A DNA stretch of 64,000 nt from Catenovulum agarivorans DS-2 (GCF_000568405.1 NZ_ARZY01000016.1:1-64000), one strand, 5' to 3'. Positions 27,713-37,364 are shown, counted from the first letter of the stretch. Notes: generated by a model from the sequence alone, not told the origin. Program-made: numbers and translations.

Positions 27713-28957
27713 TTAACTAACAATTTTACCTAGTTGGAAGATCGGTAGATACATAGCAACAATTAAACCACCAATCACTACCCCTAAAAATGCCATTATC
27801 ATTGGCTCAATTAATGCGGACAAACCATCAACCGCATCATCTACTTCTTGTTCATACACAGTCGCCACTTTATTCAGCATATCGTCAATTGCGCCTGACT
27901 CTTCACCTATTTGCACCATTTGAATCACCATATCGGGAAACAACTTAGTATTACGCATTGCAATATTCATTTGCATGCCCGCAGACACTTCAGCTTTAAT
28001 ATTCATAATTGCGTTGCGGTAGACTGCGTTGCCCGAGGCACCCGCAGCAGAATCGAGCGCTTCAATCAAAGGCACGCCAGCTGCAAAGGTAGTCGCAAGG
28101 GTGCGCGCAAAGCGAGCAAGAGATGCTTTGTTTAATATCATGCCAAAAATTGGCATTTTTAATAGGTAGGCGTCTACTTTATCGCGCAGCTTACGGCTGT
28201 TTTTGTAGCTGCGAACAAACACAAATATCCCAATAGCTACAGCAACCGCGATTTTTGGTCCGTGAGCCTGCAATGTTTCCGACATGCCAATAACCATTAG
28301 AGTAAATGCGGGTAATTCAGCTCCAAAACTAGCAAAAATCTCTTGAAACTGTGGTACGACAAAGATAAGTAAGATGATGGTTACAATAGAAGCTATAGAT
28401 AAAACCGCGATGGGATAAGTCATGGCTTTTTTGATTTTTGATTTTAGCGCTTCGGACTTTTCTTTATAGGTGGCAATTCTGTCGTATATGCCTTCTAATG
28501 CACCTGATTGTTCGCCAGCCATAACCAGATCACAATATAAATCATCAAAATATTTGGGATGTTGCCTAAGTACTTCGTTTAATGGTGTACCTGACTGAAT
28601 TCCTAAACCTACTTCCATTAGTAATCGGCGCATATTGGCATTTTCATTGCCTTTAGAGATTAACTCAACCGATTGAACCAACGGCACGCCTGCACTTAAC
28701 ATGGTCGCAAGTTGACGTGTCATTACCGCAATATCTTTGGCGGTGATTTTTTTTGCACCACCTCCAAATAAAGGTTTAGGTTTTTTCTTTAATTTAGTTG
28801 GATTGATACCCTGTTGTTTAAGGGTATCACGCGCCGCTTTGATACTTTCTGCGGGTAGCTCGCCATTTACTTTTAACCCTCGGCGATTCACCCCTTGCCA
28901 TATAAAAATATCCTGTTCGGCAACCTTAGTCTTTTTGTTGTTTTTTGCTACTGCCAT
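27713..28957 (-). CDS. pilC: Type IV pilus inner-membrane platform protein PilC
   Basis: 414 residues with the duplicated T2SF domain: the first unit around MTRQLATMLSAGVPLVQSVE, the second around ARFARTLATTFAAGVPLIEALD. Each is followed by membrane helices. It forms the platform on which PilB drives pilus extension. Confidence 0.94.
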   Translation of the reverse strand: MAVAKNNKKTKVAEQDIFIWQGVNRRGLKVNGELPAESIKAARDTLKQQGINPTKLKKKPKPLFGGGAKKITAKDIAVMTRQLATMLSAGVPLVQSVELISKGNENANMRRLLMEVGLGIQSGTPLNEVLRQHPKYFDDLYCDLVMAGEQSGALEGIYDRIATYKEKSEALKSKIKKAMTYPIAVLSIASIVTIILLIFVVPQFQEIFASFGAELPAFTLMVIGMSETLQAHGPKIAVAVAIGIFVFVRSYKNSRKLRDKVDAYLLKMPIFGMILNKASLARFARTLATTFAAGVPLIEALDSAAGASGNAVYRNAIMNIKAEVSAGMQMNIAMRNTKLFPDMVIQMVQIGEESGAIDDMLNKVATVYEQEVDDAVDGLSALIEPMIMAFLGVVIGGLIVAMYLPIFQLGKIVS

Positions 28958-29068
28958 TATTTTATCCTACTGCTTTCCCTGTTATTGGCTGAGTTTATTC
29001 GGTTAGTTTAGCTTAGTTTCGCTAGTTATAAAAAGTCTATCTGTTTGCCTAGTCAAATATAGCTATAC

Positions 29069-30760
29069 TTAGTGGCTGGTTACTCGGCTTACTTCGCCCA
29101 AGCTGGTTAAACCAGATATCGCTTTTTTAATGCCAGACTGGCGTAAATTGGCGATTTGCTCTTTTTGTGCCTGCGCGGCAATTTCGAGGGCGTTGCCTTC
29201 GCGCATAATAATAGAGGCCAACTCACTGCTAATCGGCATCACTTCATATATACCCACTCGGCCTTTAAATCCACCAGAGCAGAGTTCACACCCAACAGGT
29301 TCATATAAGGTTAAATCTTGAAGTTGCGCGTCGCTAAAACCAAACTCTAATAATTCGTGTTCAGTAGGTAATACTTCAAGTGGCTGTTTGCAGTGTTTAC
29401 ACAATCGGCGCGCCAATCGCTGCGCGATAATCAGGCTGACCGAACTTGCAATGTTAAAACTGGGTACCCCCATATTCAGCAGGCGAGTCAGTGTTTCGGG
29501 GGCTGAGTTAGTATGCAGTGTGGATAATACCAAGTGACCTGTTTGTGCGGCTTTTATCGCAATTTCTGCAGTTTCTAAATCACGTATCTCACCAACCATT
29601 ACGATATCTGGATCTTGTCGTAAAAAAGAGCGCAAAGCTTCAGAAAAGGTTAACCCCGCTTTGGGGTTCATTTGTACCTGATTTATGCCCTCAAGGTTAA
29701 TTTCTACAGGGTCTTCTGCGGTTGAAATATTGCGCTCTGGTGTATTTAAAATATTTAACCCTGTGTACAGTGAAACGGTTTTACCACTACCTGTTGGGCC
29801 AGTCACCAAAATCATCCCTTGTGGTTTATTTAGCGCATCTAAATACAGTTGTTTTTGGTCTTGTTCGTAACCCAACACGTCTATCCCCAGCATAGCACTG
29901 CTAGAGTCTAATATCCGCATTACAATTTTTTCGCCCCAGAGGGTGGGGAGGGTAGATACACGAAAATCGATTGATTTATTGGCAGATATTTTAAGTTTTA
30001 TCCGGCCGTCTTGGGGTTTGCGTTTTTCTGCTATATCTAACCGCGACATTACTTTTAAACGTGCGGCTAATCGAGTGGCTAGATTCGCTGGCGGCGAGGC
30101 AACTTCATGTAAAATACCGTCGATGCGAAAGCGTATTCGGTAGCTTTTTTCGTATGGCTCAAAGTGTAAATCAGATGCACCACGGCGAATGGCATCCAAC
30201 AATATTTTGTTAATATAAACAATAATTGGTGCATCTTCATTGTTGGTGGTTTCGGCGGTTTCTTCGGTTTTATCTTCGCCAACTTCCATACCTGAGAGTT
30301 CATCGGCATCAAAGTCATCTAAGTCGAGCTGGCCTTCTTCAGTAGCGTAAGCCGTTTCTAAAGCTTGCTGTAGCTTAGAGGCTTCTACACACAAATATTC
30401 AACGTTATAACCTGTGCTAAATTGAAAGTCTTCTTGCGCACTAACGTTTGAAGGGTTGACTGTTGCTAAAAAAAGCGTGCGACCACGTAAAAATAAGGGT
30501 AATACTTGATGTTTTTCTGAAAGCTTTTCTTTTAATAAGTCTTCTTTAATGGAAGCAACATCAAAATAATTTAAATCAAAATAAGGGGTGTGATAGCGCT
30601 GCGAAACTTCTGCGGCGAGTTCATTTTCTGTATACCAGCCTTGCTCGCGGATAAATTGTGCGGCTTCGATATAGGTTTTAACTTCTTTTTTTCTCAGCTC
30701 TTCTTGTTGATGAAGATCTAATATACCTGTTGCGAAAAGTCGAAAATCTAGTGCTGCCAT
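29069..30760 (-). CDS. pilB: Type IV pilus extension ATPase PilB
   Basis: GspE/PilB-family ATPase of 563 residues. An N-terminal MshEN-like domain (about 1-140) is followed by the motor domain with Walker A GPTGSGKT (321-328), the Asp box [15 protein letters not shown] and Walker B-type [12 protein letters not shown]. The zinc tetracysteine is CKHC...CELC. A PilT retraction ATPase is not encoded here. Confidence 0.95.
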   Translation of the reverse strand: MAALDFRLFATGILDLHQQEELRKKEVKTYIEAAQFIREQGWYTENELAAEVSQRYHTPYFDLNYFDVASIKEDLLKEKLSEKHQVLPLFLRGRTLFLATVNPSNVSAQEDFQFSTGYNVEYLCVEASKLQQALETAYATEEGQLDLDDFDADELSGMEVGEDKTEETAETTNNEDAPIIVYINKILLDAIRRGASDLHFEPYEKSYRIRFRIDGILHEVASPPANLATRLAARLKVMSRLDIAEKRKPQDGRIKLKISANKSIDFRVSTLPTLWGEKIVMRILDSSSAMLGIDVLGYEQDQKQLYLDALNKPQGMILVTGPTGSGKTVSLYTGLNILNTPERNISTAEDPVEINLEGINQVQMNPKAGLTFSEALRSFLRQDPDIVMVGEIRDLETAEIAIKAAQTGHLVLSTLHTNSAPETLTRLLNMGVPSFNIASSVSLIIAQRLARRLCKHCKQPLEVLPTEHELLEFGFSDAQLQDLTLYEPVGCELCSGGFKGRVGIYEVMPISSELASIIMREGNALEIAAQAQKEQIANLRQSGIKKAISGLTSLGEVSRVTSH

Positions 30761-30841
30761 TTGGTTGTGTCTCCTTGAACCATGTTGATCATTGTATCAC
30801 GAGTGGCTACAGGGAGAATAGTTTGAACCTGAGAGTGAATT

Positions 30842-30870
30842 GAATAGCTTGAAAAAAATTCAAGCTATTC
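30842..30870 (-). terminator. Hairpin between pilA and pilB
   Basis: A perfect 12-bp stem (GAATAGCTTGAA / TTCAAGCTATTC) with a 5-base loop, about 20 bases after the pilA stop. The T-run after it is weak. It may partly terminate pilA messages or protect their 3' ends, which would favour more pilin than PilB. Confidence 0.6.
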
Positions 30871-30889
30871 GCCATACTATATAGAGGAT

Positions 30890-31342
30890 TTAGGTACCAG
30901 CACAGGCATCAACGGTTCCTTGTTCGTCTATTGCCCAAGTGATCTGCCCACCAGCTTGGAAAGTTGGGGTTAGTCTAACATTGTAGTCGGATGTACCATC
31001 TCCATCAGTGTCAGCTTCAACATCAATTACGGCTGCATTAGTTACTACTGCAGCACAAGCTAGCGTTGAGTTTCCACCTGGGTTCGCTGTTATAGCAGCT
31101 GGAATGCCAGCATTGCCTGATAGGCAGTTAGCGTAGTTAGCTGCATTCAACGCTTCTTCTCTCAAGATACACGCCGTTACTGATTTTTTCAGCGATTCCG
31201 CTTGTTGTTTGGCTTCGGTTGAACGCGCTGAGTCAAAATAATCATTATAAGCCGGAACAGCTACTGCTGCCAAAATACCGATAATCGCAACAACGATCAT
31301 CAATTCAATTAGGGTGAAACCTTTATTACTGCTTCGTTTCAT
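30890..31342 (-). CDS. pilA: Type IV major pilin PilA
   Basis: 150-residue prepilin. The start at 31342 gives a short basic leader MKRSSNKG with PilD cleavage before [14 protein letters not shown], including the conserved Glu at mature position 5; a GGAG lies 8 bases upstream. The frame is open 38 codons further upstream, but that stretch has no pilin features. The C-terminal part has two likely disulfides (four Cys: CILRE, CLSG, LACAA, DACAG). Confidence 0.93.
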   Translation of the reverse strand: MKRSSNKGFTLIELMIVVAIIGILAAVAVPAYNDYFDSARSTEAKQQAESLKKSVTACILREEALNAANYANCLSGNAGIPAAITANPGGNSTLACAAVVTNAAVIDVEADTDGDGTSDYNVRLTPTFQAGGQITWAIDEQGTVDACAGT

Positions 31343-31704
31343 TTTTTCAATCTCCAATATTTGTAGTCCTAGTTTACTGCCGAGTCCATATTGGCCACCT
31401 AATTGACCCCGGTCTGGCATTAACTTTACATTAGAATACAATTTCGAATTACACAAGTCTGACTTGCTAAAATAATAACGAAAATTTTACTTAACAATCA
31501 CTTTGTGAACCTATTCGCTTAATTGCTCAAATAATTAGACTTGATTTACCCTAGATGTAACGAATATTTGCCAACAAAAGTGAACAAAATTTGTTTTAGC
31601 GCAAACTTCACTTAGGTTTGTATGCTGCTTTGTTGACGATAAAGTGGCATAATGATTTTCTAATTGGTCTGATTACATACAGACTGTATTTTTTAATTAT
31701 CGTT
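31343..31704. other. Intergenic region between pilA and the Moco riboswitch
   Basis: Holds the divergent promoters of pilA and moaA. No -24/-12 (sigma-54) pilA promoter was found by eye. A weak hairpin GGTCTG/CAGACT followed by ATTTTTT lies at about 31666-31695, just before the riboswitch. Confidence 0.4.
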
Positions 31705-31840
31705 TAAAACTCCGAAGCCTAATGCGCTAAGTCTGAAGATATGCAAGTTAGGCCGTAAAAACCCGTTTGGACAAACCTGTGGGTTATTTACCAGGGTTAG
31801 CTTAGAAATAATCTGGCCTCCCGTATTTGGAAAGGTGTTT
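31705..31840 (+). ncRNA. Moco RNA motif (molybdenum cofactor riboswitch)
   Basis: The 3' part, GCCTCCCGTATTTGGAAAGG, is almost identical to the end of the E. coli moaA leader, the founding Moco riboswitch, and abuts the moaA ATG in the same way. The 5' part (ACTCCGAAGCC...) has the conserved A/C-rich start, and further stems are present in between. Expected effect: the RNA masks or exposes the moaA ribosome-binding site (GGAAAGG) according to cofactor level. The 5' boundary is approximate. Confidence 0.88.
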
Positions 31841-32815
31841 ATGTTACAAGACAAAATGGGACGAAAATTTCATTATCTTCGTCTATCAATTACAGATGTG
31901 TGCAATTTTAAATGCACCTATTGTTTACCTGACGGTTATCAATGCGATTCACCACGAGACTTTTTATCGACAAGTGAAATTGGTAATTTAGTCGCCACCT
32001 TTGCTAGCTTAGGCACAAGTAAGGTGCGGATAACCGGCGGCGAACCCGCTCTGCGAAAAGATTTAGCGCAAATTATTCAGTTATGTCGCCAGCAAGCGGG
32101 TATCACTGATGTTGCCCTCACAACGAATGGTTTTAACTTAGCCCGCAATATTGACAAATGGGTTGATGCTGGTTTGACGGCATTAAATGTCTCAATTGAC
32201 AGTTTAGACCCGAAAATGTTCAGTGCGATCACTGGCCACGATAAGCTTGAGAGTATCTTAGCGGGTTTAAATAAAGCGCATCAACTCGGACTGAAAAAAA
32301 TCAAGATTAATGCAGTGTTGATGCGTCAATACAATGGTCAAGATGTTCAAGACTATATCGATTGGCTGAAAGATAAACCTTACACGCTCAGATTCATTGA
32401 ATTGATGCAAACTGGCGATAATTTACAGTTTTTTAAACAGAATCATGTCAGTGGTTTGGAGATAAAAAAACTATTGCTTGAACAAGGTTGGCTGCCAGTG
32501 ATTCGCGATAAATCAGCAGGGCCAGCCGAAGAGTTTTATCATCCAGATTATCAAGGTCGAGTTGGGCTGATTATGCCTTACGGTCAGGACTTTTGTGCAA
32601 GCTGCAATCGTTTGCGGGTGAGTGCTTTGGGTAAACTGCATTTATGTTTGTTCTCTGAGCAAGGAATTGATATTCGCCAGTATTTGCAACAACCACAGCA
32701 ACAAGCTGAATTAACTGAGTTATTGCATGGTTATTTGCAAGATAAAGCACCAAGTCATTATTTACAGCAAGGTTTTACTGGTGGTACACAGCATTTAGCT
32801 ATGTTAGGTGGGTAA
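31841..32815 (+). CDS. moaA: GTP 3',8-cyclase MoaA
   Basis: Radical SAM enzyme starting molybdopterin synthesis. The first 4Fe-4S site is CNFKCTYC; the second is in CASCNRLRVSALGKLHLC. 324 residues ending in GG, which is functionally needed in MoaA. ATG 31841 lies 6 bases after the GGAAAGG of the riboswitch; an in-frame GTG at 31835 is inside the RNA motif and less likely. Confidence 0.95.
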   Translation: MLQDKMGRKFHYLRLSITDVCNFKCTYCLPDGYQCDSPRDFLSTSEIGNLVATFASLGTSKVRITGGEPALRKDLAQIIQLCRQQAGITDVALTTNGFNLARNIDKWVDAGLTALNVSIDSLDPKMFSAITGHDKLESILAGLNKAHQLGLKKIKINAVLMRQYNGQDVQDYIDWLKDKPYTLRFIELMQTGDNLQFFKQNHVSGLEIKKLLLEQGWLPVIRDKSAGPAEEFYHPDYQGRVGLIMPYGQDFCASCNRLRVSALGKLHLCLFSEQGIDIRQYLQQPQQQAELTELLHGYLQDKAPSHYLQQGFTGGTQHLAMLGG

Positions 32816-32819
32816 TCAA

Positions 32820-33440
32820 ATGAGCCTAGATGTGCTAATTCTTGCTGGCGGACGCTCTAGCCGCATGGGCCAAGACAAAGCGCTGTTGCAGCTAGATGCT
32901 CAAGCTAACTTGTTGCAACACCTTGTGAGTTTAGTCAGTGAGCTTAGCGTTAATCACATTTATATCAGCCGGCCATTTCAACAACAGCTTGCCGACAGCC
33001 AGCTTTGCCAAGCTTTAATTAGCGATAAGCTGACTTTTATTTACGATAAAGAAGAATACTTAGGACCATTGGCGGGTATTCAAACTTGTTTGCAATTTAT
33101 CCAGATAGCTAAAAACACAGATCAACAGTTATTGGTTATACCTATTGATATGCCAGCGTTGAATAGCCGTGATTTAGCGCAGTTAATTGCGAGCAGTGGC
33201 GAGCTCAAAACCAGTTTATATTATGCAGATCATTTTTTGCCAGTGGTATTTTATGATCTAGCGCAACTCAGCCAAGTGTTAAATCAGATTATGCTAGCAG
33301 CTAGCAATCAAAGATCATTTAAAACCTTACTTGCCAAGCTCTCAGCAAAAACCATAGCCGTGTCAGCCCAAAGGCGAACGCGATTGGTCAACCTAAATAC
33401 CTCAGAGCAATGGCAAACATATTTACAAAGCAGGAACTAA
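32820..33440 (+). CDS. mobA: Molybdenum cofactor guanylyltransferase MobA
   Basis: 206 residues with the nucleotidyltransferase signature LILAGGRSSRMGQDKALL at the N-terminus and PIDMPALNS in the middle. It attaches GMP to Moco to form the guanine dinucleotide cofactors. The ATG at 32820 follows moaA by 4 bases. Its position between moaA and moaB, away from mobB, differs from E. coli. Confidence 0.88.
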   Translation: MSLDVLILAGGRSSRMGQDKALLQLDAQANLLQHLVSLVSELSVNHIYISRPFQQQLADSQLCQALISDKLTFIYDKEEYLGPLAGIQTCLQFIQIAKNTDQQLLVIPIDMPALNSRDLAQLIASSGELKTSLYYADHFLPVVFYDLAQLSQVLNQIMLAASNQRSFKTLLAKLSAKTIAVSAQRRTRLVNLNTSEQWQTYLQSRN

Positions 33441-33442
33441 TT

Positions 33443-33985
33443 ATGGCAAAAACAGCAAGACCATTTGAGCCACTAAATATCGCGGTACTGACTATTTCTG
33501 ATACCCGAGATATGACAACAGACACATCTGGTGAGTATTTACAGCAAGCAGCAGAAAGCGCGGGCCACAAAGTAGTGGAACGCACCATTGTTAAAGATGA
33601 TATCTATCAAATAAGAGCGGTTTTATCTGCGTGGATTGCATCGGCTAATGTACAAGCTGTGGTGTGCACTGGTGGTACAGGGTTTACTGGCCGAGATTCA
33701 ACACCAGAGGCGGTCAAACCCTTATTTGACAAGGAGGTAGAAGGATTTGGTGAATTATTTAGGCATATTTCTTATCAAGATATCGGCACTTCTACCATAC
33801 AATCTCGTGCGGTCGCTGGGTTGGCTAATGGTGTTGCGATATTTTGTTTACCTGGTTCAACAGGTGCGTGCCGCACTGGCTGGGAAGGCATTATCCAAAG
33901 CCAATTAGATGCATCGCACAAGCCATGTAATTTTGTTGGTCAATTAAAAGCGGTTGAAATAGCGCCGTGTCCTTCTCGTCAATAA
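33443..33985 (+). CDS. moaB: Molybdenum cofactor biosynthesis protein B
   Basis: 180 residues of the MoaB/Mog fold. Motifs: LTISDTRDMTTDTSGEYL, VVCTGGTGFTGRDSTPEA and FCLPGSTGACRTGWEGI. It is expected to adenylylate molybdopterin or act in an equivalent role. The ATG at 33443 follows CAGGA and starts 2 bases after mobA; an earlier in-frame ATG at 33410 lies inside mobA. Confidence 0.9.
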   Translation: MAKTARPFEPLNIAVLTISDTRDMTTDTSGEYLQQAAESAGHKVVERTIVKDDIYQIRAVLSAWIASANVQAVVCTGGTGFTGRDSTPEAVKPLFDKEVEGFGELFRHISYQDIGTSTIQSRAVAGLANGVAIFCLPGSTGACRTGWEGIIQSQLDASHKPCNFVGQLKAVEIAPCPSRQ

Positions 33986-34000
33986 GTGGGGACAAGCGAT

Positions 34001-34477
34001 ATGGAATTAACGCATTTAAATAAAAAAGGTGAAGCGAATATGGTCGACGTCAGCGATAAAAAGCCGACTGTTCGCCAAGCTCATGCGCAAGCTGTGATCA
34101 CAATGTCAGCTGATGCTTTTAAGTTATTAACCCAAGGTGAACATAAAAAAGGTGATGTATTTGCAATCGCTCGTATTGCCGGGATTCAAGCCGCGAAAAA
34201 ATGTGCTGATTTAATTCCTTTATGTCATCCGTTAATGTTGTCTAAGGTACAAATTGACTTTGACATTGATGAAGCGACTCATAGCGTCAAAGTATTGAGT
34301 ATGTGCAAGCTCACTGGCCAAACAGGGGTTGAAATGGAAGCATTAACCGCAGCCAGTGTCGCGGCGTTGACTTTGTACGACATGTGCAAAGCCGTTGATA
34401 AACATATGCAAATAGTCGACACTAAGGTATTAGCCAAATCGGGCGGCAAATCAGGTAACTGGCAATTAGAGAATTAA
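34001..34477 (+). CDS. moaC: Cyclic pyranopterin monophosphate synthase MoaC
   Basis: Works after MoaA to make cPMP. Highly conserved: [19 protein letters not shown] at the start, [13 protein letters not shown], and [19 protein letters not shown]. 158 residues from the ATG at 34001, matching the E. coli start; an in-frame GTG at 33986 would add five. Confidence 0.95.
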   Translation: MELTHLNKKGEANMVDVSDKKPTVRQAHAQAVITMSADAFKLLTQGEHKKGDVFAIARIAGIQAAKKCADLIPLCHPLMLSKVQIDFDIDEATHSVKVLSMCKLTGQTGVEMEALTAASVAALTLYDMCKAVDKHMQIVDTKVLAKSGGKSGNWQLEN

Positions 34478-34488
34478 AGGAAGTGTTG

Positions 34489-34734
34489 ATGATAAAGGTA
34501 TTATTTTTTGCACAGTTACGCGAGACGTTGGGCACAGAGCAATGTGAAGTTGAGCTCGACTCGTGCACAATAAATGAGTTAAAACAGCAATTAATTCAAT
34601 CACAACCAGAATGGCAGCAAGCGCTAACACAAGCAAATTTATTGGTGGCGGTGAATCAAGCTATGGCAAATGGTCAAACAGTTGTTAAAGCAGGTGACGA
34701 GGTCGCTTTATTTCCACCCGTCACAGGCGGATAA
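34489..34734 (+). CDS. moaD: Molybdopterin synthase sulfur carrier subunit MoaD
   Basis: 81-residue ubiquitin-like protein ending in PPVTGG, the double glycine that carries the thiocarboxylate. The ATG at 34489 follows GGAAG. The partner subunit MoaE, normally the next gene, is missing; the next gene is cheR. Confidence 0.92.
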   Translation: MIKVLFFAQLRETLGTEQCEVELDSCTINELKQQLIQSQPEWQQALTQANLLVAVNQAMANGQTVVKAGDEVALFPPVTGG

Positions 34735-34737
34735 AAT

Positions 34738-34761
34738 AAACCCTTGAAAATTTGAGGGTTT
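34738..34761 (+). terminator. Hairpin after moaD
   Basis: AAACCCT and AGGGTTT form a 7-bp stem right after the moaD stop. It lacks a T-run, so termination is uncertain. Confidence 0.4.
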
Positions 34762-34768
34762 GCAAAAA

Positions 34769-34826
34769 GGCTTCTATGCTTGGTTTAAGCTTAAGTAAAA
34801 CATAGTGTTATCAAAGGATAGAAGCC
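34769..34826 (+). promoter_or_regulatory. Potential three-way-junction RNA leader of cheR
   Basis: GGCTTCTAT (34769-34777) pairs perfectly with ATAGAAGCC (34818-34826). Inside lie two short hairpins, GCTT/AAGC (34778-34790) and AACA/TGTT (34799-34809). The closing stem ends 1 base before the TTG start of cheR and borders the only ribosome-binding site (AAAGGA). It matches no riboswitch class I know; folding was judged by eye. Confidence 0.4.
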
Positions 34827-34827
34827 C

Positions 34828-35655
34828 TTGCATCAACATGAATTTGACATGACATCTGCTGATTTTGACTATATCAAACAGCAGTTATATTTACATGCGG
34901 GTATAGTGTTAGGCGAACACAAAAAAGAGATGGTATATTCGCGCTTATCGCGACGGATTCGCCAACTAAAACTAGCCAATTTCAAACAGTATTGCGATTA
35001 TCTTGAAACGCATAACAAACAAGAACTTTCAGCTTTTGTTAATGCGTTAACGACCAACCTTACCTCGTTTTTTCGTGAGCACCATCATTTTGAGTTTCTA
35101 AAAAAAATGGCTCAAACAAAGTGGCAGTACGATAAAAGCATGAATCGCAAAATTAGAATTTGGTCGGCTGGTTGCTCCACAGGTGAAGAGCCATACTCTA
35201 TCGCAATGACCTTAGCGGATAGCATCAATTTAAGGCATTGGGATTGTAAAATATTGGCAACCGATCTTGATTCAAATGTATTAAATGTAGCGAAAAAAGC
35301 GCAGTACGAGCGCAGTAAACTCGAAAGTAGTCAATTGCCGCTGGGTTTAAAATATTTTGATTCAGATACTCAGAGTACAAACTTAACTGTTAAGCCATCG
35401 GTGCGAGAATTGGTGCATATTAAACGGTTAAATTTATTGCAATCTGAATGGCCGATGAAAGGCTTGTTCGATGTAATTTTTTGTCGAAATGTCGTTATTT
35501 ACTTTGATTTAGACACCAAAAATCAGCTGATTAGGCGCTATGCACAGTACTTGAAACCAAACGGCTATTTATTTATGGGTCATTCCGAAACTATGAGTCG
35601 CGAAATCAGCGAGTTCAAAGGTTTGGGACAAACAATTTATCAAAAGCAAGGATAG
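34828..35655 (+). CDS. cheR: Chemotaxis protein methyltransferase CheR
   Basis: Methylates glutamates on chemoreceptors using SAM. 275 residues: an alpha-helical N-domain (SRLSRRIRQLKL) and a Rossmann domain with IWSAGCSTGEEPYSIAM, ATDLDSNVL and FCRNVVIYFD, all CheR signatures. The start is a TTG at 34828 after AAAGGA; an in-frame ATG at 34849 has no such site. First gene of a cheR-cheD-cheB unit (gaps of 2 and 3 bases). Confidence 0.93.
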   Translation: MHQHEFDMTSADFDYIKQQLYLHAGIVLGEHKKEMVYSRLSRRIRQLKLANFKQYCDYLETHNKQELSAFVNALTTNLTSFFREHHHFEFLKKMAQTKWQYDKSMNRKIRIWSAGCSTGEEPYSIAMTLADSINLRHWDCKILATDLDSNVLNVAKKAQYERSKLESSQLPLGLKYFDSDTQSTNLTVKPSVRELVHIKRLNLLQSEWPMKGLFDVIFCRNVVIYFDLDTKNQLIRRYAQYLKPNGYLFMGHSETMSREISEFKGLGQTIYQKQG

Positions 35656-35657
35656 GT

Positions 35658-36284
35658 ATGTTAGAAATTAGACCCGCAATTTCAGGTTTCGATTCAATTA
35701 AGCGCTACATTGATAAAAGCCGGCACATAGTTGTTGCGAAAATTTTACCCGGAGAGCTGTACGTTACGCGAGAGAATGAACTTGTGTCTACTGTGCTTGG
35801 CTCGTGCATTTCCGCCTGTATCTGGGATGAAAAGCTTGGTATCGGCGGCATGAACCACTTTATGTTGCCAGTGCAAGGTCAACATCATATGCCGGATGAT
35901 TGGACCAATGAGATGAGCTATTCTTGCCGCTATGGTCATTGGGCGATGGAATTTTTGATCAACGAAATTATTAAAAATGGTGGCATTCGCAGTAATTTGC
36001 TCGCAAAGGTTTTTGGTGGCGGCAAAATTGTTGCACATATGTCCGATGTTGGACTGGGCAATATCGACTTTATTCGCCACTATTTACGAAACGAAGAAAT
36101 CCCAGTTGTGTCACACGATGTAGGAGGGCCATGGCCGCGGAAAATTTTGTTTCATCCTAATAGTGGTGTGGCTAAAGTCAAAAGACTCAAGGCATTGCAC
36201 AATAATACGATTGAGCAGCGTGAAAAAGCATATTTCAACAATTTAACTGAACAAGATGATTCATCAGATATTGAGTTATTCTAG
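35658..36284 (+). CDS. cheD: Chemoreceptor glutamine deamidase CheD
   Basis: 208 residues. The catalytic Cys is C50 in STVLGSCISACIWD and the His is H67 in GGMNHFMLP. A conserved FGGGKIV follows. Deamidates receptor glutamines so that CheR and CheB can act. Encoded between cheR and cheB. Confidence 0.93.
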   Translation: MLEIRPAISGFDSIKRYIDKSRHIVVAKILPGELYVTRENELVSTVLGSCISACIWDEKLGIGGMNHFMLPVQGQHHMPDDWTNEMSYSCRYGHWAMEFLINEIIKNGGIRSNLLAKVFGGGKIVAHMSDVGLGNIDFIRHYLRNEEIPVVSHDVGGPWPRKILFHPNSGVAKVKRLKALHNNTIEQREKAYFNNLTEQDDSSDIELF

Positions 36285-36287
36285 AGG

Positions 36288-37364
36288 ATGGTGGTAGTGC
36301 GAAAATTTCGAGTACTCATAGTAGACGACTCAGAACTTATGCGGCAGCTATTAACCCAGATATTGCGATCGCATGATGAATTGGAAGTTGTTGGTGCGGC
36401 TGAAGACCCTTATCAGGCAAGAGAAAAAGTAAAACAACTAAACCCTGATGTGTTAACGCTTGATATCGAAATGCCAAAAATGAATGGGATCGCTTTTTTG
36501 CGTAATTTGATGCGATTGCGCCCGATGCCTGTAGTGATGATTTCGACCTTAACGGAAAAAGGTGCACCTGCCAGTTTGACCGCGCTAGAGTTAGGCGCGC
36601 TTGATTACATTGCTAAGCCTGCAACAACAGAGCTTGCAAAATTAACCCAGTTTGGCCAAGAAGTTTGCCAAAAGGTTGTTCATGCAGCCAAAAGCAAAGA
36701 AACCATGTTGCGGTTAATCGCTAGCAACAAACAGCAAGCCACGGCACCCAAACAGTCGAATCAAACAAGTTATCTGTTTAAGCCAGGCTACATTATCGCG
36801 ATTGGTGCTTCTACCGGTGGTACAGAAGCAATCAAACGTGTTGTCTGTGATTTACCTGCTAATATGCCACCGATTGTAATAACACAGCATATGCCAGCTA
36901 TGTTTGCGACTTCTTTTGCACATAGGTTAGATGCTATGAGTCATATGAAAGTATACGAAGCGAAAGATCAACAAAAAATAACCTCTGGTTGTATTTATTT
37001 AGCACCAGGTGACAAGCATATGTTGGTTGAAAAAAGAGCAGGCGACTATTATTGTTGTTTGGACGATTCAGAACCTGTTAATCGGCACAAGCCTTCGGTA
37101 GAGGTTTTGTTTAATTCAATCGCTCAATTGGGCAGCAAAAAAGCGCTCGGTGTGATGTTAACTGGAATGGGCGCTGATGGGGCACAAGCTATGCTGAACA
37201 TGCGAATGGCAGGGCAAATGACTTTGGCGCAAGATGAGAAAACCAGTGTGGTTTGGGGTATGCCGGGTGCTGCATATAAAGTGGGTGCAACGGACAATTT
37301 ATTACCGTTGCAAAAAATTGGCCCAGCGTTAATTAAGTTGTTATCACGGCCAGTGGCAAAATAG
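36288..37364 (+). CDS. cheB: Chemotaxis methylesterase CheB
   Basis: 358 residues: receiver with D59 in LTLDIEMPKMNG and an esterase domain with the triad S175 (GASTGG), H201 (TQHMP) and D297 (GMGADGA). It removes methyl groups when phosphorylated by CheA. No cheA, cheW, cheY or receptor gene is adjacent, so the kinase and receptors are encoded elsewhere. Confidence 0.94.
   Translation: MVVVRKFRVLIVDDSELMRQLLTQILRSHDELEVVGAAEDPYQAREKVKQLNPDVLTLDIEMPKMNGIAFLRNLMRLRPMPVVMISTLTEKGAPASLTALELGALDYIAKPATTELAKLTQFGQEVCQKVVHAAKSKETMLRLIASNKQQATAPKQSNQTSYLFKPGYIIAIGASTGGTEAIKRVVCDLPANMPPIVITQHMPAMFATSFAHRLDAMSHMKVYEAKDQQKITSGCIYLAPGDKHMLVEKRAGDYYCCLDDSEPVNRHKPSVEVLFNSIAQLGSKKALGVMLTGMGADGAQAMLNMRMAGQMTLAQDEKTSVVWGMPGAAYKVGATDNLLPLQKIGPALIKLLSRPVAK

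Noticed and set aside
31343-31456. N-terminal extension of PilA by 38 codons
   Set aside because: Prepilin leaders are short and basic; the ATG at 31342 has the right leader and ribosome-binding site.
31343-31480. Sigma-54 promoter for pilA
   Set aside because: No GG-N10-GC pair with correct flanks was found by eye.
34795-34822. TAAA...GATA before cheR as a FliA promoter
   Set aside because: Spacing is off by one, the GCC part is missing, and it is too close to the start codon.
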